Part shown: positions 12,782 to 19,933 of the stretch, in pieces
How the letters are laid out: each line of letters opens with the position of its first letter
Numbering within the stretch: the first letter of the stretch is position 1
Assembly (NCBI GenBank): GCA_964458555.1
Contig: CAYWJH010000041.1
Span: forward strand, 1-24,464
Source: SLST01 sp964458555
Lineage (GTDB): Bacteria > Spirochaetota > Spirochaetia > DSM-27196 > SLST01
Reading direction: 5' to 3'
DNA length: 24,464 nt
Program-made: the position numbers and the translations under genes
The notes under the pieces: generated by a model
Databases searched by the model: none
Seen by the model: the letters and a program-made list of their open reading frames with translations, nothing else
What the model was told of the DNA's origin: nothing

Positions 12782-13221
12782 GAGTGGCAATTGGGTGCGA
12801 TCCGAACGCAGACGCGCTCAAGCGTGAGGTCATCGACGAGCTCGAATCGCTCGGCCACGAGGTCACCGACTTTGGCGGAGACGATCCGGTCTACGCGAAC
12901 ACGATCTTCAAGGTGGCCGAAGCAGTCGTCGCCGGCGACTACGACCGGGGCGTGGTCATGTGCGGCACCGGCCTGGGCGCGAGCATCGCGGCGAACAAGG
13001 TCCCCGGCGCGGACTGCGCGCTTCTGACCGACGCCTACCAGGCCGAGCGCGCGCAGCTCAGCAACAACGCCAACCTCATCGCGCTCGGCGCGCAGGTGAC
13101 CGGCCCCAAACTCGCGCGCGTGCTCGTGCGCACCTATATGGCGAACACCTACGTTCCCGGCGGCCGCAGCGAGCCCAAGGTCGCGCGGATTGCGGAGTAC
13201 GTGCGGGAGCACACGAAGTAG
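12778..13221 (+). CDS. rpiB: RpiB/LacAB-family isomerase
   Basis: Protein of 147 residues, the normal RpiB length. The catalytic Cys62 is in VVMCGTGLGASIAANKV, with the phosphate/anion loop GTGLG. The C-terminal half reads AYQAERAQLSNNANLIALGAQVTGPKLA, close to the RpiB pattern (A-E-x-x-R/A-x-x-N/D-x-N-x-L-x-x-G). The first motif, normally a CDHAG or SDHAG sequence with the ring-opening side chains, is CDPNADALK here, so the pocket differs from true ribose-5-phosphate isomerase. Coupled by ATGA to dhaL. RpiB homologues beside DhaK-like kinases act as tetrulose-4-phosphate isomerases in erythritol and threitol pathways. That is a reasonable guess here, but pentose phosphates cannot be excluded. 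Confidence 0.88.
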   Translation: MRVAIGCDPNADALKREVIDELESLGHEVTDFGGDDPVYANTIFKVAEAVVAGDYDRGVVMCGTGLGASIAANKVPGADCALLTDAYQAERAQLSNNANLIALGAQVTGPKLARVLVRTYMANTYVPGGRSEPKVARIAEYVREHTK

Positions 13222-13265
13222 CACGCGGCCGCCGGGGTCCTTAAATTCTCCAATAACTAAATTGC

Positions 13266-13294
13266 TTGCGAAGGTAGAGCGGATGTGGTACGCT
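13266..13294 (+). promoter_or_regulatory. Candidate promoter of the secreted protein gene
   Basis: TTGCGA (13266-13271), 17 bases, TACGCT (13289-13294). It lies in a short AT-richer stretch between rpiB and the next ATG and gives a leader of about 30 bases. Moderate match only. Confidence 0.35.
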
Positions 13295-13328
13295 TCCGCG
13301 AGAGCAATACCCGCATCACGGAGAATGG

Positions 13329-14894
13329 ATGGTACCAATGACTACGACCAAGCACATCGCCCGACGGCGCGTGGACCGCGGCATGCGAACGTTCCTGCTC
13401 GCCACGCTCGTGTTCGCGTGCACCGCCCTGCAGGCTCAGGCGCAGGTGCCGGCCCCTGGAGACATCGCAGCGCGCCTGCACCGGATCGCGGGCCTGAGCA
13501 GCGAGGCGCGCCAGGCTCAGGCGTTCCGCGACTACGTGGAGGAGCTCGATCGATCCGCCCGACGGGACGATCAGGACACCGACGGTGCATACCGGCAGAT
13601 CGCAGCCGGCGTCGCTGCAGACCTCAGACGGATCCGGGCGAACCGAGACCATCGGGAGATGATGATCGCCGTTCGATCGTACGCCCGCTCGCTCGAGGCG
13701 CTCGCATCGGTGGCCGGGTGGCCGTCCGGCGATCGGCCTCCGGCATCAGACGCCGAGGAACGCGTCTCTGCTCGGGCGCTCGCGCGCGACGCGGCGACAG
13801 CGCAGGAGAACGCGGCCGATGCCGATGCGCCGGGGGAAACGACGGATGCCCGCGCGCCGGAACCGCCGGCCTCCACGACCGGAGCCGACGAATCGGCCTC
13901 CGCCGCCGCGACAAGCGCGTCCGGGCCGACGCTCTTCGCGCATCTGACGACAGGGCTCACGATGGAGCAGGTTGTCCGGGGCGTGGATCACCCGCGCTGG
14001 TTCGTCTACCGCGGTCGTGGCAGCAACGACGACGAACTTCTATTCAGCGGAAACGGACCGCTGGGCGGCGGTGACGCCGACTACGTCCTGCGCTTCGACG
14101 ACGGCGGGCTGTCGCTCGTCGAAGCGACGTACGCGGACGCATCCGCCCGTACGTTCACGGCGGTCCGGGATTCGCTGGACGCAGACGACGGGCTCTCGCT
14201 CGAGCACGAGGAGCGCGGCGAAAACGGACACACGGGAGAGCCGGCGGTGATCGACGCGACAGCCGAGGGGTTCGTCGCACGGCTCGAGGGCGGACCGCGA
14301 GACGTGATCGACCTCCGTTACGCGAACGCAGACGAAACCCGCCGGGTAAACGTCGCGTGGACCGAGGGCAGGTCGCTCGTTGTGGTCTATCGCGCAGGAA
14401 CGGAAGCCGCCGCGGTCAGCACGCCGTCGCGGGAGCAGAGGCCCGCCGAGATCTCAGAGACCGAGCCTGACGATACGACGTGGACGCACACAGTGGAGCG
14501 CGACGCGATCACCGACGAGACGATCCACGTCTTCACGAACGAGGCGGTCGAGGGCGGTCACTCGTTCGATCCGCCGGTCCTCCGCCTCGAGTGGGCCGGC
14601 GGCCGCACGCGCGCGCTCATCGACTGGCAGACGGTATACCTCGCCCTCGACGAGATCGAGGTGACCAGACGCGTCGACGACCGCGAACCGGAGACCTCCA
14701 TACTCGCCATTGGACCGGAGACGACGCAGGTCGTCCTTCCCGACGGAGCCGACCTCGAGCTCATCCATCGGCTTCTGGACGCCTCAACCTTCGTCGCGAG
14801 AACGAAGCCGTTCTCGCGCGAACCGTCGACTCTCGTCTTCGACGTATCCGGGCTTCGTCCGCTCGTGGTCTCCGAACCGGACGTCTCCGGCTAG
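13329..14894 (+). CDS. Secreted protein with TagO/VasI-like C-terminal domain
   Basis: Protein of 521 residues in four parts. Residues 1-38 are a Sec-type signal peptide: Arg-rich start, hydrophobic TFLLATLVFACTAL, probable cut after AQA at 38. Residues 39-135 are helical and charged. Residues 136-200 are an Ala/Asp/Glu/Pro-rich linker. Residues ~200-360 hold beta-rich sequence of unknown type (TMEQVVRGVDHPRWFVYRG). Residues ~380-515 follow the pattern of VasI/TagO proteins associated with type VI secretion: DWQTVYLAL (Trp433), VTRRVDD, TSILAI, LIHRLLDASTFVARTKPF and FDVSGL. The family match is mine from memory and rests on spaced motifs, not overall identity. No secretion-system genes are nearby. 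The ATG at 13329 is preferred because GGAG ends six bases before it. It probably lies in the periplasm or outside the cell. Confidence 0.75.
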   Translation: MVPMTTTKHIARRRVDRGMRTFLLATLVFACTALQAQAQVPAPGDIAARLHRIAGLSSEARQAQAFRDYVEELDRSARRDDQDTDGAYRQIAAGVAADLRRIRANRDHREMMIAVRSYARSLEALASVAGWPSGDRPPASDAEERVSARALARDAATAQENAADADAPGETTDARAPEPPASTTGADESASAAATSASGPTLFAHLTTGLTMEQVVRGVDHPRWFVYRGRGSNDDELLFSGNGPLGGGDADYVLRFDDGGLSLVEATYADASARTFTAVRDSLDADDGLSLEHEERGENGHTGEPAVIDATAEGFVARLEGGPRDVIDLRYANADETRRVNVAWTEGRSLVVVYRAGTEAAAVSTPSREQRPAEISETEPDDTTWTHTVERDAITDETIHVFTNEAVEGGHSFDPPVLRLEWAGGRTRALIDWQTVYLALDEIEVTRRVDDREPETSILAIGPETTQVVLPDGADLELIHRLLDASTFVARTKPFSREPSTLVFDVSGLRPLVVSEPDVSG

Positions 14895-15009
14895 CTCGAG
14901 TCACCGCGGGAGTAGCCGGGTACCGCGGCGGAAACCCGCGAGCGGCCCCCTTCGCGCGGCGACGCATTCCGGGCGGTTCCCGCGGCCGTGCCGATGGCGG
15001 GCCGGATGC

Positions 15010-15648
15010 TCACGCGTGCAGCACGATCTTGTACGCACCCGTGCGGTCCTTGTTCGCCATGACCTCGAAGACTTCGGCCGCGCGCGAGACCGGAAACCGG
15101 TGCGTCACCAGCGACTTCACGTTGACCTCGCCGCCGGACATCAGCCCGATCGCTCCTTCGAAGTCCCCGTAGGGGTTGTTGGCCGACCTCGTCACGAGCC
15201 GTTCGCCGCTGAGGGCGAGTTGATTGACGGTGATCTCGCCGTCGTGCACCGCGAGGAGCGCGAGCGCCCCGCCCGGACGAAGCGCCCGCAACGCTGCGAC
15301 GACCGTCTCGGGTGTGCCGATCGTGTCGACGATCGCGTCGTACTCGTCGGTGACGTCGAGGAAGGTCGCCTCGTCGAAGGAGATGCGCTCCGGGATGGGG
15401 TAGGCGAAGCCGGGCCACACCTCGAACTCCTCGGCCATCCCTCCGGGGTAGTAGTCCATCTCGCCCCACCCGGTCGCGTGCCCGATGTGCTGGACGTTCG
15501 CGCAGATGTTCTCGCGGCCCGCCCGGCACGCGGGGCGGACGCGGACGGCGTCGTCGCCCACGCGCGGGACGGGGATGCGCTCGACGCGCGGGTCGTCGGG
15601 ACCGGCGAGGACGACCGACAGCGCTGTGGTTCGATCGGTGTGGTCCAC
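15010..15648 (-). CDS. Zinc-type alcohol dehydrogenase family relic with two internal in-frame deletions
   Basis: The frame encodes 212 residues; medium-chain dehydrogenases are about 340. It starts at GTG 15648 with AGGAGG six bases upstream and a normal N-terminal strand, VVLAGPDDPRVERIPVPRVGDDAVRVRP. At residue ~39 it jumps into ACRAGRENICANVQHIG, part of the structural-zinc loop, skipping about 60-70 residues that hold the catalytic zinc Cys and His-Glu. It continues through WPGFAYPIPERISFDEATFLDV, then at residue ~99 jumps to DEYDAIVDTIGTPETVVAALR. That skips the Rossmann GxGxxG and NAD-binding region. The rest, to YKIVLHA, is normal. As written, the protein cannot bind NAD or catalytic zinc. 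It is the last gene of the catabolic operon. A real enzyme with an assembly collapse is the main alternative. Confidence 0.72.
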   Translation of the reverse strand: MDHTDRTTALSVVLAGPDDPRVERIPVPRVGDDAVRVRPACRAGRENICANVQHIGHATGWGEMDYYPGGMAEEFEVWPGFAYPIPERISFDEATFLDVTDEYDAIVDTIGTPETVVAALRALRPGGALALLAVHDGEITVNQLALSGERLVTRSANNPYGDFEGAIGLMSGGEVNVKSLVTHRFPVSRAAEVFEVMANKDRTGAYKIVLHA

Positions 15649-15704
15649 TTCGTTCCTCCTGGGCCGCGGCGCCCGCTGCTGATGCCGGCGCGCCGGCCCC
15701 ACGC

Positions 15705-16850
15705 TCACCGCTCCACGGTGACCGCGTAGTGCCCCTCGACGTACGGGAACCGTTCCTCGAGTCCCTCGGCCAGGCGAACGCCCATGCCCGGACGGTCCGG
15801 GAGAGCGAGCCGGCCGTCGCGGATAGCCGGAGGGTCGGCGAGGATCGCCCACTGCAGCGGCCCCTGCACCATGCACACCTCGAGCACGCGCGGGTTCGGC
15901 GAGGCGGCCACGAGGTGCGCGTTCGCCATGCCCATGAGGCCGTTGTGCCAGCTGTGCGGGCAGAAGTCGACGCCGTGCCGGTGCGCGGCCTCGGCGATGC
16001 GATGGGTCTGCGTGATCCCGGCGAGCCCCGCGTCGGGCTGGACGATCCCGTAGGCGCCGCGCTCGAGGTAGTCGCGGAACCGGTCGAGCGTGGCGAACTG
16101 CTCGCCCCCGGTGATGGGCATGTCCACGGCCCGGTTCAGCCGGGCGTACCCGTCGATGTCGTCCTGCGGAATCGGCTCCTCGAACCAGATGAAGCCGAGC
16201 CGATCGAGCCCGCGCGCGATCGGCAGCGCCTCCTCCTCGGTCAGTCGCTGGTTTCCGTCGAGCATCAACTCGATTCTCCCGTCGACGGCACCCGCGAGGT
16301 CGCGCATATGGCCCAGGAAACGGTCGACGGTCACTCCGGCCCACGGCCATTCGGTCCCCATGCGCACCTTGCACGCGCTCCACCCCTCGTCGGCGTGGCC
16401 GAGCACCTCCTCGATGAGCTGCTCGGGCCGGTCGTTCCAGTCGTAGCGGCAGCCGCTCGACGCGTAGACCCGCACGCTGTCGGCCGCGTCAGCGTTCAGC
16501 ATCGCGGCGATCGATGTGCCCTCGATCTGCCCGCGAAGGTCCCAGAGCGCGCAGTCGACGCCCGCCGCCGCGGCGTCGTAGCCTCGGTCGCGGCCGGTGG
16601 GCGTCGGAACGATCGCGAGGTCGCGCGGATCGCTTCCCACGAGCGTGGGCGCGAGCCACTCCACCCATCGGCGTATCGCAAGCGGCCATCCGTACGCGGA
16701 TGCCTCCCCGATTCCAACGAGTCCGTCGTCGGTGGTGATCACCACGACCGCGCAGTCGGCCTTCACCGATCGGTACCGCGCGGTGATCCACTGATCCGCC
16801 CGCTCGTGGATGCGCGACAGGCAGACGGTCTCGACGTCGACGATCTTCAT
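15705..16850 (-). CDS. Mandelate racemase/muconate lactonizing enzyme family (sugar-acid dehydratase-like)
   Basis: Enolase-superfamily enzyme of 381 residues with both domains complete. Metal ligands are Asp198 in LMLDGNQ, Glu224 in IWFEEPIP and Glu250 in ITGGEQF. The base pair is Asp273 (QPDAG) and His299 (CPHSWHNG), as in the mandelate racemase and sugar-acid dehydratase groups. The second strand has KVR (Lys161, Arg163) in place of the common KxK. Most such enzymes dehydrate aldonic or uronic acids to 2-keto-3-deoxy acids. Neighbouring dehydrogenases of the same operon would fit a sugar-acid pathway. The start at 16850 has GGGAGG four bases upstream. The precise substrate cannot be told from sequence alone. 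Confidence 0.9.
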   Translation of the reverse strand: MKIVDVETVCLSRIHERADQWITARYRSVKADCAVVVITTDDGLVGIGEASAYGWPLAIRRWVEWLAPTLVGSDPRDLAIVPTPTGRDRGYDAAAAGVDCALWDLRGQIEGTSIAAMLNADAADSVRVYASSGCRYDWNDRPEQLIEEVLGHADEGWSACKVRMGTEWPWAGVTVDRFLGHMRDLAGAVDGRIELMLDGNQRLTEEEALPIARGLDRLGFIWFEEPIPQDDIDGYARLNRAVDMPITGGEQFATLDRFRDYLERGAYGIVQPDAGLAGITQTHRIAEAAHRHGVDFCPHSWHNGLMGMANAHLVAASPNPRVLEVCMVQGPLQWAILADPPAIRDGRLALPDRPGMGVRLAEGLEERFPYVEGHYAVTVER

Positions 16851-16901
16851 ACGGCCTCCCGTTTCATGCCGGCTCCCGGTTCCCGCCTCGCGCCCGGGCC
16901 C

Positions 16902-17789
16902 CTACTTCAGCCCCAGCAGCTCCTCCCAGAGCTGGATGATCACCTGCTGCGCCTTCGGTCCGCGGCCGGAGGCGCGGGCGGCCTTGAAGATCTCGTCCAC
17001 GAGCGCGGTCATCGGGGTGGGAACGTTGTTCTCCCGGGCGAGCGAGAGCGCGTAGCCGATGTCCTTGAACAGCACGTCGACGCTACCGCCGGGGGTGAAG
17101 TTGCGCTCGGCGATGCCGGGCGCGGCGACGTCGAGGACGGCCGAGCCTGCCCAGCCGCCGCGGATCGCGTCGTAGAGCACCTTCGGGTCCAGCCCCATCG
17201 TCTTGCCCAGCGCGAAGCTCTCCGCGATCACCGCGAACGTCGAGCCGACGATCATGTTGTTCACGAGCTTCGCGACCTCGCCGGCACCCACGTCGCCCAC
17301 ACGCACGACCGACGAGCCGATGACCTCGAGCACCGGCCGCGCGCGATCGACGAGCTCCTCGGGACCGCCCGTCATGATCGACAGGCTCGCGGCCTTCGCC
17401 CCGCCCTCGCCGCCGGAGACCGGCGCGTCGATGAAGCCGATGCCGCGCTCCTCGAGCGCCGCGGCGACGCGCGCGGTGACGGTCGGCTCGGTCGTGCTCG
17501 TATCCACGACGAGCGAGCCGCCGGCCATCGAACCGGCGAGCCCGCCGTCACCGGTCGCCACCGCCTCGACGATCGCGCTCGACGGGAGCGACATGAGCAC
17601 GAGGTCGCAGCTACCGCCGAGCTCGGCGACGCTCGCCGCGCCGCGGGTGCCGTCGGCCGACTCCTTCGCGTCGGTTACCGCGTCGATCTTCGCACTGTCC
17701 ACGTCGAACACGACGATCTCGTGCTTCGCGGCGAGGTGGCGCGCCATGTGCCCGCCCATGATGCCCAGTCCAACAAACCCAATCTTCAT
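16902..17789 (-). CDS. Beta-hydroxyacid dehydrogenase, NAD(P)-dependent (GarR / 3-hydroxyisobutyrate dehydrogenase type)
   Basis: Protein of 295 residues, the normal length. The N-terminal Rossmann motif is IGFVGLGIMGGHMARHL. VDTSTTEPT (residues 96-104) and DAPVSGGEGGAKAASLSIMTGG (121-142) are the substrate-loop signatures. Lys174 in AGEVAKLVNNMIVG is the catalytic lysine, with Asn178 nearby. The family reduces tartronate semialdehyde or oxidises 3-hydroxyisobutyrate and related acids. Beside a sugar-acid dehydratase-like enzyme, a semialdehyde reductase role is the better fit, but this is context only. The start at 17789 has GGAGGG just upstream. The 37-base gap to the preceding gene suggests cotranscription. 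Confidence 0.91.
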   Translation of the reverse strand: MKIGFVGLGIMGGHMARHLAAKHEIVVFDVDSAKIDAVTDAKESADGTRGAASVAELGGSCDLVLMSLPSSAIVEAVATGDGGLAGSMAGGSLVVDTSTTEPTVTARVAAALEERGIGFIDAPVSGGEGGAKAASLSIMTGGPEELVDRARPVLEVIGSSVVRVGDVGAGEVAKLVNNMIVGSTFAVIAESFALGKTMGLDPKVLYDAIRGGWAGSAVLDVAAPGIAERNFTPGGSVDVLFKDIGYALSLARENNVPTPMTALVDEIFKAARASGRGPKAQQVIIQLWEELLGLK

Positions 17790-17826
17790 CCTGCCCTCCG
17801 GTAGTGATGGTGCGCGAGTCGCGCGG

Positions 17827-18882
17827 CTACGAGCGCGCGAGGTAGAGCGCGTACTCGGCGAACTCCGGGTTCGACGCGACGATGCCGTCGCCCTCCGCCG
17901 TCGGCGCGATCGTCGTTCCGGCGGTCGCCGGTCCCTCGTCGACGACGATCTCCTCCATCGCCAACGGATCGCCGGCACCGGGCCGGTAGCAGACGAGGTT
18001 CTTGCTCCCGCCGCGGTTGCCGACGACCGCGACCGGCTCCCCGGCGAGCCGTCCCACCGACAGGCCGTGCCCGAAGTCGAGCGTCGCCGAGTAGACGCGG
18101 CCCCATCCGGTCGCCCCGTTCTTGTAGACGGCGAACGTGTCGCCGTGAAACGGCTCGATCACCGCGAGCTCGTCCTCGCCGTCGCCGTCGAGGTCGATCA
18201 GGCCCATCTCGCTCACCTCGTGATCGAGCAGTTTCGTCGAGCGCCACGGCTCGACCGCGTTCCCGCTCGCGTCCTCTTCGCCCGGAAGCGCGAGCGCGAA
18301 CACGCCCTCGGTCGCGGAGACGAGGAGACTCCGCACGCCGTCGATCGCCCCGGGTGCGAGGCCGTGGTTCCGGTGCACGCCGTCGAGAACGACCTGCGCG
18401 TCCCACGGACCGTCGAGACCGCGCGGAATCGGATAGACGTAGACCGCCCCCGGCTTCGACCAGTCGTCGCGCGAGTCCTTACCGCCGCAGACGGTCGCGG
18501 CGATGAGGTAATCGCCCACCGGCGTCGCGACCGACGCGATCCTGTGCACGAAGGGAAGGTCGATCACTCGCCCGCCCTTCCAGGGGACCGACAGGCCGTC
18601 GACCGCGCGGTAGAGATGGATGCCTGCGGTGGCCGCGTCGAAGACCGGGTAGAAGCCGGTGATGATGAACAGCGCGTCGTCGCGCTCCGGCACCGCGGCG
18701 AACCCCATCGTTCCGCCGGGCTCGGTCGCGATGACGCGCGGCTCGAGCCGCGGACCGTCGAAGGCTACCGCCGGACCGTGCGCCTCGCTCGCGGCGAGGA
18801 CCCGATCGGCCCCGGCCACCCGTGCCTGCGAGACGGCGTAGCCCATCTCGGCGTCGGACAGTTTCCGTTTCTCGAATCTCAT
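17827..18882 (-). CDS. FG-GAP/VCBS-like beta-propeller protein, cytoplasmic
   Basis: Protein of 351 residues with repeated beta-strand units and one clear calcium-loop motif, LIDLDGDGEDELAVIEPF, the hallmark of FG-GAP/VCBS repeats. Other blades read VFDAATAGIHLYRAVDGL, YLIAATVCGGKDSRDDW and GLSVGRLAGEPVAVVGNRGG. There is no signal peptide or lipobox, although most relatives are secreted. The N-terminus MRFEKRKLSDAEMGYAVSQAR is charged and helical. Its start overlaps the aldo/keto reductase stop by four bases (ATGA), so it belongs firmly to the catabolic operon. The function is unknown; an enzyme of the propeller class, for example acting on a sugar lactone, or a binding protein are both possible. 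Confidence 0.75.
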   Translation of the reverse strand: MRFEKRKLSDAEMGYAVSQARVAGADRVLAASEAHGPAVAFDGPRLEPRVIATEPGGTMGFAAVPERDDALFIITGFYPVFDAATAGIHLYRAVDGLSVPWKGGRVIDLPFVHRIASVATPVGDYLIAATVCGGKDSRDDWSKPGAVYVYPIPRGLDGPWDAQVVLDGVHRNHGLAPGAIDGVRSLLVSATEGVFALALPGEEDASGNAVEPWRSTKLLDHEVSEMGLIDLDGDGEDELAVIEPFHGDTFAVYKNGATGWGRVYSATLDFGHGLSVGRLAGEPVAVVGNRGGSKNLVCYRPGAGDPLAMEEIVVDEGPATAGTTIAPTAEGDGIVASNPEFAEYALYLARS

Positions 18883-19835
18883 GTGGCAGCTCCTTCGCGC
18901 AGGTACGCGACGTCGTCGGCTGTGAGCTCGACGTCTGCGGCTGCGAGGTTCTCGTTCAGATGATCGACGTTGGTCGTTCCGGTAATCGGGATACAGGGGA
19001 AAGGCTGGTGCAGCAGCCACGCGAGCGCGATCTGGTTCGGGCTCAGACCCTTCTGCGCCGCAATTTCCCGCGCGCGCTCGAGCCGGGCCCTACTGCCCGG
19101 CGAGTCGAAGCTCGAGGGTTTGGGCTCGCGACCGGAGAAGTAGCCGCGCGCGGTCGCGGTGTAGGCGACGAGCGGCAGGCCGGATCGCTCGTGGAAGGCG
19201 AGGTCGTCGTCCTGCGCGTAGACCCCCTGATCGCCGTGCGGTTTGGGCGGCGGGGTATCCTTTACCGCGAGGCTCCACTGGACCTGCGAGGCGACGAATC
19301 CGTGCAAGCCGCGGCTCGCCGCGTACTCGTTGGCCGCCTCGAGCCGCTCGTGCGTCCAGTTGCTCGCCGCGATCGCGCCCAGATTGCCGGCGGTGATCTC
19401 GGCGTTGAGCATCTCTACGATCTCCGCGACGCTGAAGCGGGTATCGTCGCGGTGCAGGTAGTAGAGATCGAGCCGATCGACCTCGAGCCGCCCCAGGCTG
19501 TCCTCGATGTCAGCGTGAACACGGCCCGGATCGAGCCACCGATCGACCGTGCGATACCCCGGAAGACCGGGGTGACCGCCCTTCGTCGCGATCACGAGGT
19601 CGCCGCGGCCGCGCTCCTTGAGGTAGCGGGCGATCGTCGTCTCGCTCGAGCCGGCCCCGTAGCGCGTCCAGAACGCGTACACGTGCGCGGTGTCGATGAA
19701 GTTTCCGCCGGCGTCGCGGTAGGCGTCGAGCAGGCGCGCCGCCTCGTCATCGGTCATGTCGACGCCCAGGTCGGCGGTGCCGTAGGAGATCGAGGAAACC
19801 GTCAGATCGGTCCCTGGCAGGTTCATGCGCTTCAT
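18879..19835 (-). CDS. Aldo/keto reductase
   Basis: AKR-superfamily TIM barrel of 318 residues. The catalytic tetrad is complete: Asp48 and Tyr53 in FIDTAHVYAFW, Lys85 in IATKGG, and His128 in YYLHRDD. The NADPH-site pattern near the C-terminus, IPITGTTNVDHLNEN, is present. It is the first gene of the catabolic operon. The start at 19835 has a strong GGGGGGAG ribosome site. Such enzymes oxidise or reduce sugars and hydroxy-aldehydes in the cytoplasm. With the downstream dehydratase-like and dehydrogenase genes it would suit the entry step of a sugar or sugar-acid route. The substrate is not predictable. Confidence 0.9.
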   Translation of the reverse strand: MKRMNLPGTDLTVSSISYGTADLGVDMTDDEAARLLDAYRDAGGNFIDTAHVYAFWTRYGAGSSETTIARYLKERGRGDLVIATKGGHPGLPGYRTVDRWLDPGRVHADIEDSLGRLEVDRLDLYYLHRDDTRFSVAEIVEMLNAEITAGNLGAIAASNWTHERLEAANEYAASRGLHGFVASQVQWSLAVKDTPPPKPHGDQGVYAQDDDLAFHERSGLPLVAYTATARGYFSGREPKPSSFDSPGSRARLERAREIAAQKGLSPNQIALAWLLHQPFPCIPITGTTNVDHLNENLAAADVELTADDVAYLREGAAT

Positions 19836-19844
19836 AGCTCCCCC

Positions 19845-19860
19845 CTGATGGTCCGATCAG
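19845..19860. promoter_or_regulatory. GntR/FadR-like operator at the head of the catabolic operon
   Basis: CTGATGGTCCGATCAG is an imperfect 16-base palindrome (6 of 8 pairs) containing TGGTCCGATCA, one base from the FadR site TGGTCCGACCA and matching the general TNGTNNNACNA-type GntR pattern in most positions. It covers the predicted start of transcription of the aldo/keto reductase operon, as expected of a repressor site. Confidence 0.45.
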
Positions 19861-19887
19861 AGTAGCATCGTGTGGCGGGCGGCTCAA
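19859..19887 (-). promoter_or_regulatory. Promoter of the aldo/keto reductase catabolic operon
   Basis: Minus-strand TTGAGC (19882-19887), exactly 17 bases, TACTCT (19859-19864). The palindromic operator starts immediately downstream. The leader would be about 17 bases and includes the GGGGGGAG site. Confidence 0.45.
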
Positions 19888-19893
19888 GCGAGG

Positions 19894-19923
19894 TCGACAC
19901 CGACGCACCCGCCGATGTACCTT
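19894..19923 (+). promoter_or_regulatory. Candidate promoter of the amino acid ABC transporter
   Basis: TCGACA (19894-19899, five of six matches), 18 bases, TACCTT (19918-19923). It ends ten bases before the GTG start, with no Shine-Dalgarno between, so a leaderless or near-leaderless transcript is possible. Confidence 0.35.
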
Positions 19924-19933
19924 TCGCTCGATC

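Noticed and set aside
14895..15009. Gap between the convergent secreted-protein and dehydrogenase genes, searched for a terminator or small gene.
   Set aside because: Only short GC-rich partial inverted repeats are visible, no stem with a U-run and no open frame with a ribosome site.
15649..16383. Minus-strand frame extending the alcohol dehydrogenase relic N-terminally to 457 residues.
   Set aside because: The extension runs antiparallel to nothing known, is Arg-rich, and overlaps the enolase-family gene in another frame; the GTG at 15648 has an excellent AGGAGG site and starts the conserved strand.
15729..17804. A 691-codon open frame on the plus strand opposite the enolase-family and dehydrogenase genes.
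   Set aside because: It is a GC-rich shadow: Arg/His/Val/Asp-rich, no recognisable motif, no ribosome site, while the minus strand holds two clear enzyme families over the same bases.
17203..18963. A 586-codon plus-strand frame opposite the dehydrogenase and propeller genes.
   Set aside because: Low-complexity Ser/Ala/Arg-rich sequence with no domain; the opposite strand is fully explained by conserved proteins.
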